Below, piece by piece: positions 1 through 12,800 of a DNA stretch of 64,000 bases. The stretch spans positions 41,393,501-41,457,500 of the forward strand of contig JAMPIT010000575.1 in NCBI GenBank assembly GCA_026261815.1, in the 5' to 3' direction. Source of the DNA: Monarcha castaneiventris obscurior. Its lineage: Eukaryota > Chordata > Aves > Passeriformes > Monarchidae. The notes under the pieces were generated by a model. That model was not told the DNA's origin. It saw only the letters and a list, made by a program, of their open reading frames with translations, and did no database searches. Both the position numbers and the translations under genes were made by a program. The stretch's first letter is position 1, and every line of letters starts with the position of its first letter.

Positions 1-651
1 CTCCTCAGCCACAAATAGTTTCAGTAATTACTTTATGGCAATTTTTGGAACTTTACCCCTAAGTTAGGTTGTGGATGGAACATTAGTCATGTTACAGTTT
101 ATAGTTTTACTGATGAAGGAGCATGCCTTTCTCTGTCCTTGAGAAATTCATGAATAGAGTTATGTATTTAGAAACTCAGGAAAACAATACAGAATATTTA
201 GAATATAGAAAAATTTTCCCAAGGGTGTGTAGCATAAAAAGACAAAAAAAAAAATAGGCTTCATGCTTAGTTTTCTCTAGGCACAAGACAGAGTTTCTGT
301 TTTGTCCAGAGAAAGCAATAAGTGGAGTTTTCAAAATATAGTAAGAAATTACAGTATTTACAGACATTATATGCTGTAGAAGGCTTTATGTATTTGATGT
401 TGGAAGTCAGGTTCCTATGGACTCAGAAATGAGTATAAGAAAAAATTTAATTTTCTCTGCAAATCAGAAACAATCAGAATTTTATCAGAGCCCAGAGGGA
501 GTAATATGGTGTAGCGGGTTCAGTAAATACATATGGTATTTTATATTTTTTTCTTGATGCAAATTGTTTGTGTAAATGGTGTATATAATTTAGTGTAATA
601 TGCAGTCAGTAACAGCTTTCTAAACAAATCCTGTCTTCTTGATTATTACAG
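1..651 (+). other. 3' part of the intron before exon e1
   Basis: This is AT-rich intronic sequence ending in the acceptor TTACAG at 646-651. I see no exon, repeat family or RNA gene in it. The 63-codon minus-strand frame at 176-367 looks like chance. Confidence 0.7.
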
Positions 652-822
652 ATTGAAGCTACCGATTCAAAGAATAATGTGTTGGTGTTCTTTAAACTGA
701 GACCTGATGTAATTACTGAAGATAATCTTCACAGTAATATTCTTGTGTCATCTATGCTAGATTCACCAATCAACACCCTTTATCAAGCTGTACGACAAGT
801 TTTTGCACCAGTATTACTGAAG
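652..822 (+). CDS. DYNC2H1: DYNC2H1 exon e1 (tail)
   Basis: 57 codons running from phase 0 to phase 0, reading from [20 protein letters not shown] to [10 protein letters not shown], about residues 66-122 of the protein. The donor is AAG|GTGAGC. It is N-terminal tail sequence with no catalytic motif. Confidence 0.96.
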
Positions 823-3800
823 GTGAGCAATATACCAGTTTAAATGTTTTGTAGCTTTATATTGAGACACTGGAATTCAATTGGATGTTACCTAATTCTG
901 AGCTAAGTATTTTATGTTATGAAACCAAAGTATTTGAGGAGATGAAACAATGGGTGATAATTGTAATTTCTAAGTTAAAAAAAGTACTTAAGCTTCTGTC
1001 AATAAGGATGAGAGGAAGATTCTGGTCATACATATGCCTGACTGGAAATGTGGAATACACTGGCCAGTGGTGGTTAATTTGGAAAACAGCTCACACATTT
1101 TCAGATTGCCTTTATAAACCCAAAAACTGACTTTTGATTTTGTGATAAAAATGTTCTTTATAGTATTATTCTGAATTGTTAAATGAAAAAGATGAAGTGC
1201 TCTTCTTTGACTTTAGGGAAAATAAATGCTACATTGTCCCACCATGTGGTTTGTACTTAATCTGAATTTTACATATTTTTTAAGAAAATGATAATTGCTC
1301 TATCATGTGAGTCACAATTTTTGAAATGTTCATTACAGGATGAGAAGTGGAGTAAAGCATTTGATCCCAAACTCCAGAAACTTCTAAGTGAGCTTGAAGC
1401 TGGCTTGAGTACAGCTCTCAGAAGACCAGATCCCAGTTACACAGGAACAAAATTCAGTGAAGATGATGTACGAGGTTTGTTTTGCAATTATGTCTTTTAT
1501 AGTTAATTTTGAATTCAGAGTAAATAATTTATTTACAGGTTGAGTGTTTAGGCTCTCAGTGATTGCATGGTGTGAAATGTAACTGGTTGTTGTTAGTAGA
1601 CTGGAATTACTGATGGTCATGCCAGGAGACCAGAGTTGACTTTTATACTGCATCTAGTCAGGATCAGAAGTTAAAGGATATTTACATAATCATGTAGTAG
1701 AAGTTTGCTTTAGAAAGTATGTTCTGACTGAACATATTTTATAAACATTCATTTATTTCATATATAAATATTTTCTATTTTATTTGCAGCTATACTTACA
1801 CCGACAGATGAATTTCAGTTCTGGAGAGAATGTGCTCGTCATGGAAGTAAAGGGTGTAATAAAGAGAGAGCTTCATATTTTAGTGACCTATTTGAGGACA
1901 TTGCAAAAGTATGTTTTATTTTGAGTGATCAGTGATACATTTCTAGACTTCGTAAAAAACACTCTTCCTATGAAATATATGTCAGTATATGTACGCTCTT
2001 TCCAAATGGATGAATATGTAACACTTTAGTTATTTTTTCTTAGTCAAAATTTTACTTTAAATTATATTCATGTGATTTGTAGTGACAGTGGTGCATGGGA
2101 ATGCTGACATTTAATTGGGAGTGGATTTGATCATTGAATACTAGCAGCTGCTGTAGAAATACAACTGTATGCTACAGTCTGTGAATTGGGGATTGATTCA
2201 CGAGATGAAAAGGACACTATTAATGCTGTCATGCAAAATTTTCGACACCCACAAAGCACTTTCTTGAGTAGTACTTCAGATTTTAATGAATACTTCATAT
2301 GAATAAACTTACACAAATGCTTGGTTTTTTGAGAGGGTTATGACATATTCTGTTATGCTGTAAACCTCAGGAAACTACACCACTTGCCAGCTTCAGAAAA
2401 GTGTAAATGTTTCTACAATACTATTTGCAAAGTAAACATATTAAGGATTTTTTTTTCCTAGGATTATTACAACTTGGATACTCTCTCATTATTTGAAGTT
2501 GTGGATTTGGTGGAGGCTACCAAGGATACCGTTGATGGTGTGTGGAGACAAACAGAATATGATCCTTATCCACAGTCTCGCATGCATAATCTCTTGGATG
2601 TGATAGGTAAACCTTTATGCAGTCTTTATTAAATGAACAGTTGAGAAAAGTAAAATGATTCCTTGAGCAGAGACCTTCTTCCTTGTAAAGGCACCAATAG
2701 CAGCCCACAGCATGAAGGTGCTTGCTTCTTGTAATCATGATCCATGAATATTATTTGCCTTCCAGTATGCAATAATTCAACCAGTTCTGGTAGATGCCTT
2801 CACATATGCTGGAAAGGTGATAGATAGTTAGAAGATGGAGTTGGATACCTTTCAGCCTGTGGGCTGAATTTGTCATGCTTGTGTTTGACTCCCTGGCTTT
2901 CTCTCAGAGGAGAAAATTTATTTGCATAAACCCCTATTAAAGGTCGGTTCAGTCTGTGCGGAGGTGAGAGCAGGATATGCAGAGAAGTTCTTCTCTCATT
3001 CTCTTGACAGCAGCCCCACGGCTGGGGACAGGCACAGGACAGTGAGTTTGTGTGATGCTGCTAGCTGTGTGTGTGCTTGAGAAGAGGAGTTGTGGGGAGC
3101 AGCCAGAGACTGCCATTGCTGCTGATAAATACAGGTGCTTGTGTGTGGAATCCAGAATCCAAATCCATCAGCTTCACATGTTGGACCAACCTCTGTTTAC
3201 CCTGGAGATATTAAAGAGATTTATTGAAACTGAAACAAAATAATCAGTTATTGCTGCATTTGTGTGGTTTGAAATCAAGACACTAGACTGTTTTTTAAAA
3301 AAAATGTGATTGGAATGTGGTGTAGCCTTTAAAGGAATTATTTTAAACAAACATAACATCTTGGTTTTCTTATACTTTTTGTCTTCTAGGTGGCTCACTA
3401 GGTAGATTTGTTCAGAGAAAATTAGCAGCTTTGAATTTGTGGGAAGACCCTTTTCACAGTGTTAAAGAAAATATGCAAGCTGGCATCTTGATTTGTGAGC
3501 AGTGGGTGTCAGCTTGTGAATACCTAACTGGACAACTATGGCAACATTATACTCTGCATCCATGGAAAAATGAGAAATATTTCCCTGAATTGATAGCCAA
3601 ACTTGGCAAACGTCTTGATGAGGTAGAGATTTGAATTATAAGCATTAGTTTCATTAGACACAGAATTAAACAGCATTGTTTTAAGTTAGAAAAGGGAATT
3701 GAAATACTTTTATAGTCTTTTCAGAGTCAGGTAGTATTCCATAATCTGTTTGTCTGAGCCTTTCAAAAGTTTCTTGTAAAAAGGAGAGAGATGGGTACTT

Positions 3801-6800
3801 GTAAATATAAGTTTTATGTAAAAATACATTGTATATATCAAATACTTTTTTTCCCTTTTAGGTGCTAACTGTTAGAACACTGCATGAAAAACTTATGTTC
3901 TTTTTGTCAGCTGGAGAACAAAATTCTTTACATCTTTCTCAAGTGTTTGAACCCTTTGCTGGCCTAAATCCTGTACACTATAATCCTTACACAGAGGTAT
4001 AATGCTTATTTTTGATTTATTCACATTATTTCTGTGTCTTTTTGCAATGTATATAGTCCTAAACTAACACACAAATTCATTATCTCTAGCCATTATGGAA
4101 AGCAGCAGTCTCTCAGTATGAAAGAATTATTGCACCGGCGCAACAAAAAATAGCAAGCAGGTTGAAGAAATTTATTTCAGAAATTCAGGACAGTCCACAA
4201 CAGGTAAGGGTAATTCTGTAGTCTGAAAACTTTCCTGAAGATGAATTTATTTAATGCTGAAGTAGTCGGTTAGGGGACAGGAGTTAGAACCAAAGACAGC
4301 ACTACTGGGTGGTGTCAGCCTATGTTTAATTTTTTTCATGAGAAAGTGATAACATTTTTAAATCTTCATATTTCAGGTTCTTCAAATATTTCAGAAGCAT
4401 AAGGAGCTGATAAAGCACCCAAATATAAGTAAAGAATTGCTTTTTGAAAGGGAAACATTGCTAGCAGCGCTTCAAGATTATGTCAAAGGTATTTAATAAC
4501 ATTAGTTTTTTTGTGAATGCTAGGATCTTTATTTACTTCTAGAATTCTGTCAGTTTTCCTGGTATATTTTTTATAACTACAGTAATGATCTAAGGTTGTT
4601 CTATTAAACTTCTGGTCTAATGCATCTTTTGCATGTGTTAGACTATGAGACAGACTTTGAAACTCGATGCCATGGTGTTCCTGGTGATGTTACTGGACCA
4701 CTGTCAGGCAAGAACCTTTCTGAAGTTGTCAATAATATTGTATGGGTACAGCAGCTGGAACTGAAGGTAAGAGATTCTGTTACTGTTTACACACAGTTTG
4801 TCATAGGATGTAAAACATGTATTTGACATTTCTGTGGGGAATTCCACACAAAAATTGTGGGCTTCCCAAGAGTTATATAATCAAGGTTCCTTATCAGTGG
4901 TGCTGCTTGCTAAGTTTATTTTTTTAGCAGACCCAGAATGCAGTCTTTTTGTAGTAAACTGAACTTATAAAAAACGAAAATCAGACAGGAGGTGGTTTTG
5001 TTAAATTTTACCTTCCAGTTCGCATTTTAAAATTTTAAAATTGTATTTAAGATTCACAGACAGATTCTGAAATCCTAATTCTCACTTGTTATTACTAACC
5101 TTTGTAGTGTCCTCTCGAAGTCAAAGGGGTTTCTTGGTAGTACACTTTGAGCTTGTGCCTGACAAGGAATTTACAGTAGTAAAAGTAAATGTACAACAAC
5201 TCTGTTTTAATATATCTTGTTTTTGTAAGTTTGTATTCACACTTTAGTAGGAAAATTTGAACGTTTTTTGGAAAACATTGACCAGTGAAAACCGAAGTGT
5301 TTTTTGTGAATGTTAAGTACCCTCTGCAAAAACTATAGATTTGAATGAGAATAGAAGTTACTTATCCCAGAATAACTATTAGCCTAGTTCAGCTGATGTG
5401 TGTCAGTTGGATGTCTGCTTTAGGTTGTGCTAAATTTTTTAATTGCTCTCAAATCTCCACTGATTGTATTGACTAGGGTTTGAATTTGTCCACATGTAGA
5501 TGTGATATTCCATTTCATATATGTTTGAGTATTGTCATGGACCTTACAGATACAACAGAAGACTCATGGGAGAGCTCTACCTTTACAGAGAGTTAATTAA
5601 AGACCAAGTGGGATATCCTGGGGTATATTAATAGTGGTGGATGCCATTGGTGGACAGCTTATTCAGACACAATTTACTGTAAAGAGAATTCAAACATCTG
5701 GGACACAGTTTGGAATTCACTTTTCTTTTTTCCTACTCAGCTTTTGAATTCCACTTGGATGTTTTGTAATATTGGTTGTTATTGTTGTGATTTTTCTTTT
5801 CTGATCAAATACTGGGAAGTTAACCTTCTTTTCTTTGTTATTGTGTTTAAGGTGGATGATTCTATCAAGCTGGCAAAAGCTCTTCTGTCTGACTTACGTG
5901 GATTTCAAACTTTTCATCAAAATGCAGATAGTTTCCTGGAACAGTTAAAAGTATATGAGCAAGAACAATTTGATGATTGGTCTAGGAATATCCAGTCAGA
6001 ATTATCAAATCCCAAGTCAGGACTTTGGTAAATACACCCTTGTTTAAATAATGTTTATTAAAATGTAATCTGTAGTGGGGTGTAATTCATTAGAACTTGA
6101 CAAAGGAAATAAAAAAAATTACAGGATTGGGAATGAATGGAGAGACAAAATAGAACAATTTATTATACTTTCATCATCCTGCCAGTCTTCCTTGGTAAGC
6201 TGAAGTATACAGAACAGTCTTATTAATAACTAATTAATAGCTAATTTTGCAGATTAATAGCTAATCTTGCCGTTTCTGTTAGCACCTGGAATGAAAGACG
6301 TTTGGTTTTCTTGTTGTTTTTACTTGTTACCCATTGTAGTCCTTATAGTGATAATGTATAGAAACCAGATGAGATGGGAGTATAGCTGTGATATACAGAT
6401 GACACATGTAGAGTAACAAATTATCTGTTATTCACAAGAAATTCTGCAGTCTATATAAGGCAGATGAAATAAGGGTAAGCATATAAATATAAATTTTATT
6501 AATTTTGTTTCCCAAAATAATAAAATTTCCTTATGGGATATTAAAATATATTTTAACAATTTATTGTTTTAGTTGGTTGGCTACATACTGTCTGTCTTCA
6601 ACTCTGAGTGTTGCAGAATTCCTCTGAAAAGAAACTGTCTGTAGTTACAGAGGATAAAGGAGTTGATACTTAAGTGAAAACCTTTATTTTAATGAAAATA
6701 CTCAAATATGTAACAGCCTTTTAATTTATTAGTACCATAAAATTTTGTTATAGTGAGAACTTAAAAGATGTGGTGTGGTTAATTAAAAGAACAAGAAAAG

Positions 6801-9800
6801 AAGTAGCTCCATACAAAGGGGAATGCAATGGATATGGGAACTAGAAAAGGGATGAGAAAAAAAAAGGAAAAAAAGAATAAGGCTGAAGTGTTTATGAAAG
6901 GATGGTGGTAAAAGCATTACTAAAGTAGAAAAAAAAAATTGGAGTAAAGTCTGAAGATAGACTGGTGTTCTTATTAGCATCTGGTTGAATATACCAAAAT
7001 GCTCCATTGAAGCAAATTCTGGTTCTTAGATTGGTTCCCTCATTATTTTCTTCCCCCTTGCAGTGCTGAAGGCTGGGGCGGGTAAAGTGCCTGCTTGAGA
7101 GAATATGATGGATACAGTGTAATTTAGAAATCCTGTCTAGCTGTGAGTTACATGTTAGCTATTGTTACAAGCCAGAAAAACTTTGTAAACAAAAGTGATA
7201 GGCATTGTTAATTCTGTCTTATCTTCATTGTCTTTGAATTAAAGCAAAGGTTACTGGAATAATTTAGAAGTAAATTAAAATGTTAATAAGCACAGAGAAA
7301 CAAAATAGATGTTTAGAATAGTTTGTTGTATTATGGTAAAATGCACCTAAGAAAGGATAAGTATCAAATTATAGTCTAATATGATTGATTTTGGTTCAGT
7401 ATCCAAGCTAATAGCCCTGTGATGGAGTTGGATCCCATTTCTGGAACATTAAACATACTTTACTCAGATCGTCTGGTGACTCTGCTAAGAGAAGTGCGTC
7501 AGCTATCAGCACTTGGGTTTGCTATACCAGCTAAAATACAGCGTGTTGCAAACACTGCACAGAAGTTCTGCAAGCAGGCAGTCATCCTCAAGCAGGTATA
7601 AGATCATGCCATAATAACTTCCTGTTCTGACTTCCATCTTTAGTTTGTAGAACTTTTCTACAGTGCTGTCTTTTCTGTCTGTGTGGTTAAGCTTTTCACT
7701 GTGCTTGTCTGCATGAAAGTGACTTCTTTCTTGAACAAATTAGCTAAGTTCATAAAAGAAAAAAACGTAAAGGTATGCTTTACGATTCCAGGATGTGTCT
7801 TCTTTTGAAATATGGTATTAAAGCCGTATGAAGTTACTGTAGGAATATACAAAAATAAGACAAGTAATTGGTTGATCGCCTAGTTTTAGTCCCGGTTATT
7901 TATAATTATGACTAAAGGGAATTGTCATAAAATGGAGCAACTTGTCCTCGCCATTGCTAGTTTTCAACTGAAAATATATTAGTAAGCATTTTATGGAAGT
8001 ATGTGTGGGGTTTTTGCGGGTGGGTGGTATATTTTTTTGGTTGCACTCAATGCCATGGATGTTTTTGTTTGGCTCATATTTCAATTCAATTTCACATAAG
8101 GTGTCATTGATATCTGAGATACCCCTACAGCTAGGGCAAAGGGGACATAAGACCTTTTATTTGTTCTTGTCAATTTAAGGTCTCCTTTTTTACAGGTGGC
8201 ACACTTCTATAATTCTATTGATCAACAAATGATTGCAAGTCAGAAGCCAATGATGTTACAATCTGCTCTAGCATTTGAACAGATAATTAAGGTGAAGGAA
8301 TTCCCCTCTCTTTGTCTTTTTAACTTCAGTGTTGTCTGTGCATATTCTGTGCCACTTTATCTACTTTTATTGCATCGTAATTAAAAAAATATTTCTTGAT
8401 AAACAGGTGAAGTTGATTAGCAATTATTAATGCCACATTTTTGGTGTTGATCTGTGCAGAACAAAGGTGTCCTCTAATCTTCAGATGTCTGCTTACGTTT
8501 GTGGAGCAGAAGTCTCAACATCAGTTGGTCTATTTCAAACTGTTAGGAGTGTGTCATTATTCCTTCTCCAGTGCACTGATGTAGCTATAATGCTATGCCC
8601 CTCCATGTCTGTGATTTGCCAGATTATTTTGTCTCTAGTGCAGCTAGGGAAAGGGAGGAATAAAACCATCTTTCTCATATTATCACTTCCTGTATGCTAG
8701 CTGGTAGACTGTTTTTGTCATTAAATCTTACAAAGTTTGTGTGTTTTTAAAGCATTCAAAATCTGGTCTTGGAGGAAAAGCTCAAATAACATGGGATAAT
8801 CCCAGAGAACTAGAGGTTTATATCCAAAAACTCCAAGCTGCTGCTGAACGGCTTTCCACTGAAAATAGAAAACTAAGGAAGTGGCACACAAAATTCATTG
8901 AAAAGGTATATTTTCCAGATGAAATTGAAATCATGTCTATTATGGCATACCTGATGATGACAAGTATGTTTATTATTCCTTAAAATTCTTTTAACAGGTC
9001 ATATCGCTTATGAATATTGATCTACTTCGGCAGCAGCAGCGTTGGAAAGAGGGACTTCAGGAGCTCAGAACTGGTTTTGCCAGCCTTGAGTCACAGGCAG
9101 GGTTTGATTTTTGTACTGCAAACTGTGAACATTTGACTTTTCAACAGTAATCAAGATTTAAGACTCAAATATATCATGATTTAATTAATTTTGATTAAGG
9201 AGTTATTGGCTGTCTTAAGAAAACATCTGTGTCCTAGTTAATGCCAGATGTGAGGTAAAATCTCAGATGAGGAGGACGGAGGTAATTTTTTTATGTCATA
9301 CAAGTAATGGGAGAAGAGCTTTTGGTCAATAACAGGTGTTAGTTGAGGAAATGGGAAAACCTCGGGTAATGGAGCTCAGTTGTGTCTGAGCCATTAATGC
9401 AAGGTAAAATGAAATTGGTGAAGATAATGAGTGATCCCCACACAGAATAGAACAAATGTATAGAATGTAGAATTAAAATGCATTTCTGCCTGAAATGATG
9501 AGAAAAACATGTTTTTATTTGTTCACTTACCAACTGACAACTTTAGAGTAGAATCATAGAATCATTAAGGTTGGAAAAGACCTTAAATATTGTTGAGTAA
9601 AATGTCAAAGATTTCGCTTAAGAATATCATATTATCAAAGTAAGCTATTTTGAGTTATCATTCAAGTCAGTTTAATTTTTCCTATAGCCTTCAGCAGTCA
9701 AAGGACTGTATTCTTAGATGGACATCTTGTTCTTATCCTTTATAATGCAAACGCAGATTACTTTTGTTGGTATTTGCCAGTCAAATAAATGCAGTATCTT

Positions 9801-12800
9801 TACAGTATTTTACTTCTAATTTTGTTTCCATTTTCTTAAGATAATATGAAAAATAAGTGTATTGATTCAGCTTCTGACTTGTAATTTCTTTTGAAGTTTA
9901 ATTTGCAGATTTTTATCCTAAAGTCAGTATATTTTGTGAAAATCATCTAGATTTGCTTTAGGATCTGTTTGAAAATTATTTTGGTATTGCACAATAGTTT
10001 TAGATGGAAAATACCTGAACTGTATTAAGTCACTCTTTAAAAAATCTTTGAGTAGAAGTGATAAAACTTATCCAAATGTATATTTTTTTCACATGCCAAA
10101 AATTATAAGATGATGTAGTCTTACTGCTGTCATCATCAAGATTTTATGTATTTCTTTAAAAGCTCCCTTTATAATTGTTGTAAGGCTTAATTAAGACAAT
10201 TCCAGGTTTTCTTAATCTCTGGAATCTTTCTGTTGGAAGAGCTCTATGGGCAGCTTTGAATTTTAGGGCAGACCTTAGGTGTATAGCTTCCTGCAGCAAC
10301 CCTGGACTGCCTCCAAAGCCCTGTCCGAAAATCTCCAATTAAATAAGAGAACCTTTTAGGCTGGAAGAAATTTCTAATTTATTTTCTAGCTTCTGTTGTC
10401 CTTTTGCAAATCTCTGCATGACTTGCAAATGACCATTTAGCTCAGAGCATGGTCTAATAGTGCCAGGGTAATGGGTTTGATCCCTGTAGGGACAATTCAC
10501 TTAGGAATTGAACTTGATGATCCTTGTGAGTCCCTTCCAACTCCAAATCTGTGATCTACAGAATGTGAGTGTATGATAAGGCTTTACGTGTTCTTGCAGT
10601 GCAGTGTAGCAGATTCCAGTGAAAATTGGAATTCTTTGAGGAAAAATCTTACGTTGATTTATTAGTTAACATTTATCTGTGGAAACATACAAGAACTTTT
10701 ATAAGTATTATTTAAAAGGCAGCTTACATATTACAAGAAAATGGAAGGCATGATTCAGGTTTAAATCTCTCATTTGGCCAGCTCTTTATGTTATTTCCAG
10801 CAGAGTCCTGTGCATTTTAGAGTAACCTTGAAGAATGTTCTGGTAAACCAATGGGTGATGAACCTCAGTGAAGTTCTTATGCTGATCTGCCATAGAGGCT
10901 GATTTGGATATTTTTTTTATTCCTATATTAATTTGAAATAAATGCAATAAATCCAATAAATTCGATTACTGGTCACATAATCAAAAACTCCTATCTTGAG
11001 TTAGAAGGGACCCACAAGGACCATCAAATCCGCCTCCTTGTCCATCACAGGACTATCTAAAACTAAACAATGTGACTTAAGTATGTTGTCCAGTTGGACC
11101 TTAATCTCTGATCAGCTTGGTGCTGTGAAAAAGTCTGTTCCAGCTGTGTGATTGCTGAATTTTACTAAGATCCTGGTCTTTTATATTGTGTGCAGTTTCA
11201 TCTTATAATTATGGTTTGAGGAATAAAATAAATGAAAAATAAACATTGTTAAATTTTAGGGTTTCAAATCGAGTGATATGAAAGCTTGGAGAAGGCACTG
11301 GAATCATCAACTTTACAAAGCTTTGGAGCATCAGTATCAAATGGGCTTAGAAGCACTCAATGAGAATTTACCAGAGATAATTATTGATCTAACATTCAAG
11401 TAAGACTTTTTTTTTTTGCCTTAAAAGAAAATATTCAGGCACAGATTACATTAAAGTATTAGTTTTTCTTTTATTTGTTTCACTTTTTAGGCAAGGCCGG
11501 TTGCAATTCAGACCTCCTTTTGAAGAAGTACGAGCTAGATATTATAGAGAAATGAAGAGATTCATCTCCATTCCAAATCAGTTTAGGGGAGTAAGTGAAG
11601 CAGAAGATGAGTCTATATTCACTGTTATGACTGAAAGAAATGCAAACGGATTTCTGACTGCTTTCAGTAAAGCAGAGGATTTGTTCAGAAGGCTGGCAGA
11701 TGTTTCTAATCAATTCAAGGTATTTTCAATATTGGACTGACTCATTCCTTTTTTCCCTTAGATTTGTATCATTTTATGCTTTGGACAGTCTAGAAGTGGC
11801 TGAGCAGTGACATTTGTGCATTGTTGTCCTTTTCTTCAAGGCAGATCAACAAAAGTTTAGCAAGTCCATCCATGTTAAGCCAACCACTTAAGCATATGCC
11901 TGACTTGAACTATATGTATAGTTCAATTTGAAAGCTCTGTATAATAGCTGACTTTTCAGTCTTGCTGTTTTGATTATCCTTAAATGTGTGATTCTGTCAA
12001 ACCATTTTTACCTCCTTATTTTTGCACTAAGAAAATCTACAGATAATTGAAGGAGCACAAAAGTTAAAGAGAATGTAACTTGAAAATATTATGAAAATAC
12101 TTTAATGTTATTGAGAAACAATTTTTTAATCTGGAAAATATTTCTTTCCCGTGGAATAAAAAATAATGTTGGAAAGGAATGGATTGTAATTGGCCAAGTA
12201 GATATGGAACCTTTGGTGAAGACACATCTTTCTAGCAAACAGGACTGGGAAAAAAACTTCAAGGCATTAAAAGTGAGAGGGAAAGAAGCAGAACGTCTTC
12301 CAAGGTATAGTGTAACTATTATTTTGTTTGAATAATGTATTCTATCAGATATTTTAAAGAAAAAAAAGTAATAGTAAAACAGAGATTTTCTTTTTATATA
12401 AAAAAGAATATAGATAGAATTCAAGTCTTTTTAAAAAGTTGATGTACTTTCTAAATGTTTAGATACTAATTTTTCATTTTTATTTTTAGATGCTTACTCT
12501 CTTTCATCTGTGCCACTTTCTCTGAAAACTTTTAATTACTTCCTGTAATTAATCTGATGGGAAACTTCTTCAAAATTCAAGGGCTGATTCTGAAATATTA
12601 CAAAACATAATATTTTAACAAATCTTTTAGCTAAGTCCTGTACATGTGAAATATATATGGCAGTTAAGAACAGACATAGTAAATATTTGTCATGAAATAA
12701 TTCCTGTATTGAAACATTTTATTACCTCTTATAGTTTAAAATATACTAGTGTAGGCTTTTATTCTTACATATATTCACATGAATTTATTGTACTGTATGG

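Larger units (their letters stand above)
9097..11259 (+). other. GC-AG intron after e14
   Basis: 2163-base intron beginning GCAGGG and ending AAATTTTAG. It contains a minus-strand CR1 end (9551-9600), a tRNA-headed SINE (about 10430-10557) and a minus-strand CR1 piece (about 10987-11150). The rest is unremarkable AT-rich sequence. Confidence 0.85.

Noticed and set aside
1..651. Promoter and first exon of the gene
   Set aside because: The first exon found enters at about residue 66 through an acceptor site, and there is no CpG-rich segment or start codon in frame upstream.
9097..9102. Extension of exon e14 to the nearest GT donor
   Set aside because: It would leave phase 2 against e15 and bring a TGA within a few codons. 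The protein match demands the GC donor at 9097.
10430..10505. A functional tRNA-Ile gene
   Set aside because: The D-loop is partly missing, the stem bases do not pair well, and the sequence continues into a CR1 tail, so it is a SINE.
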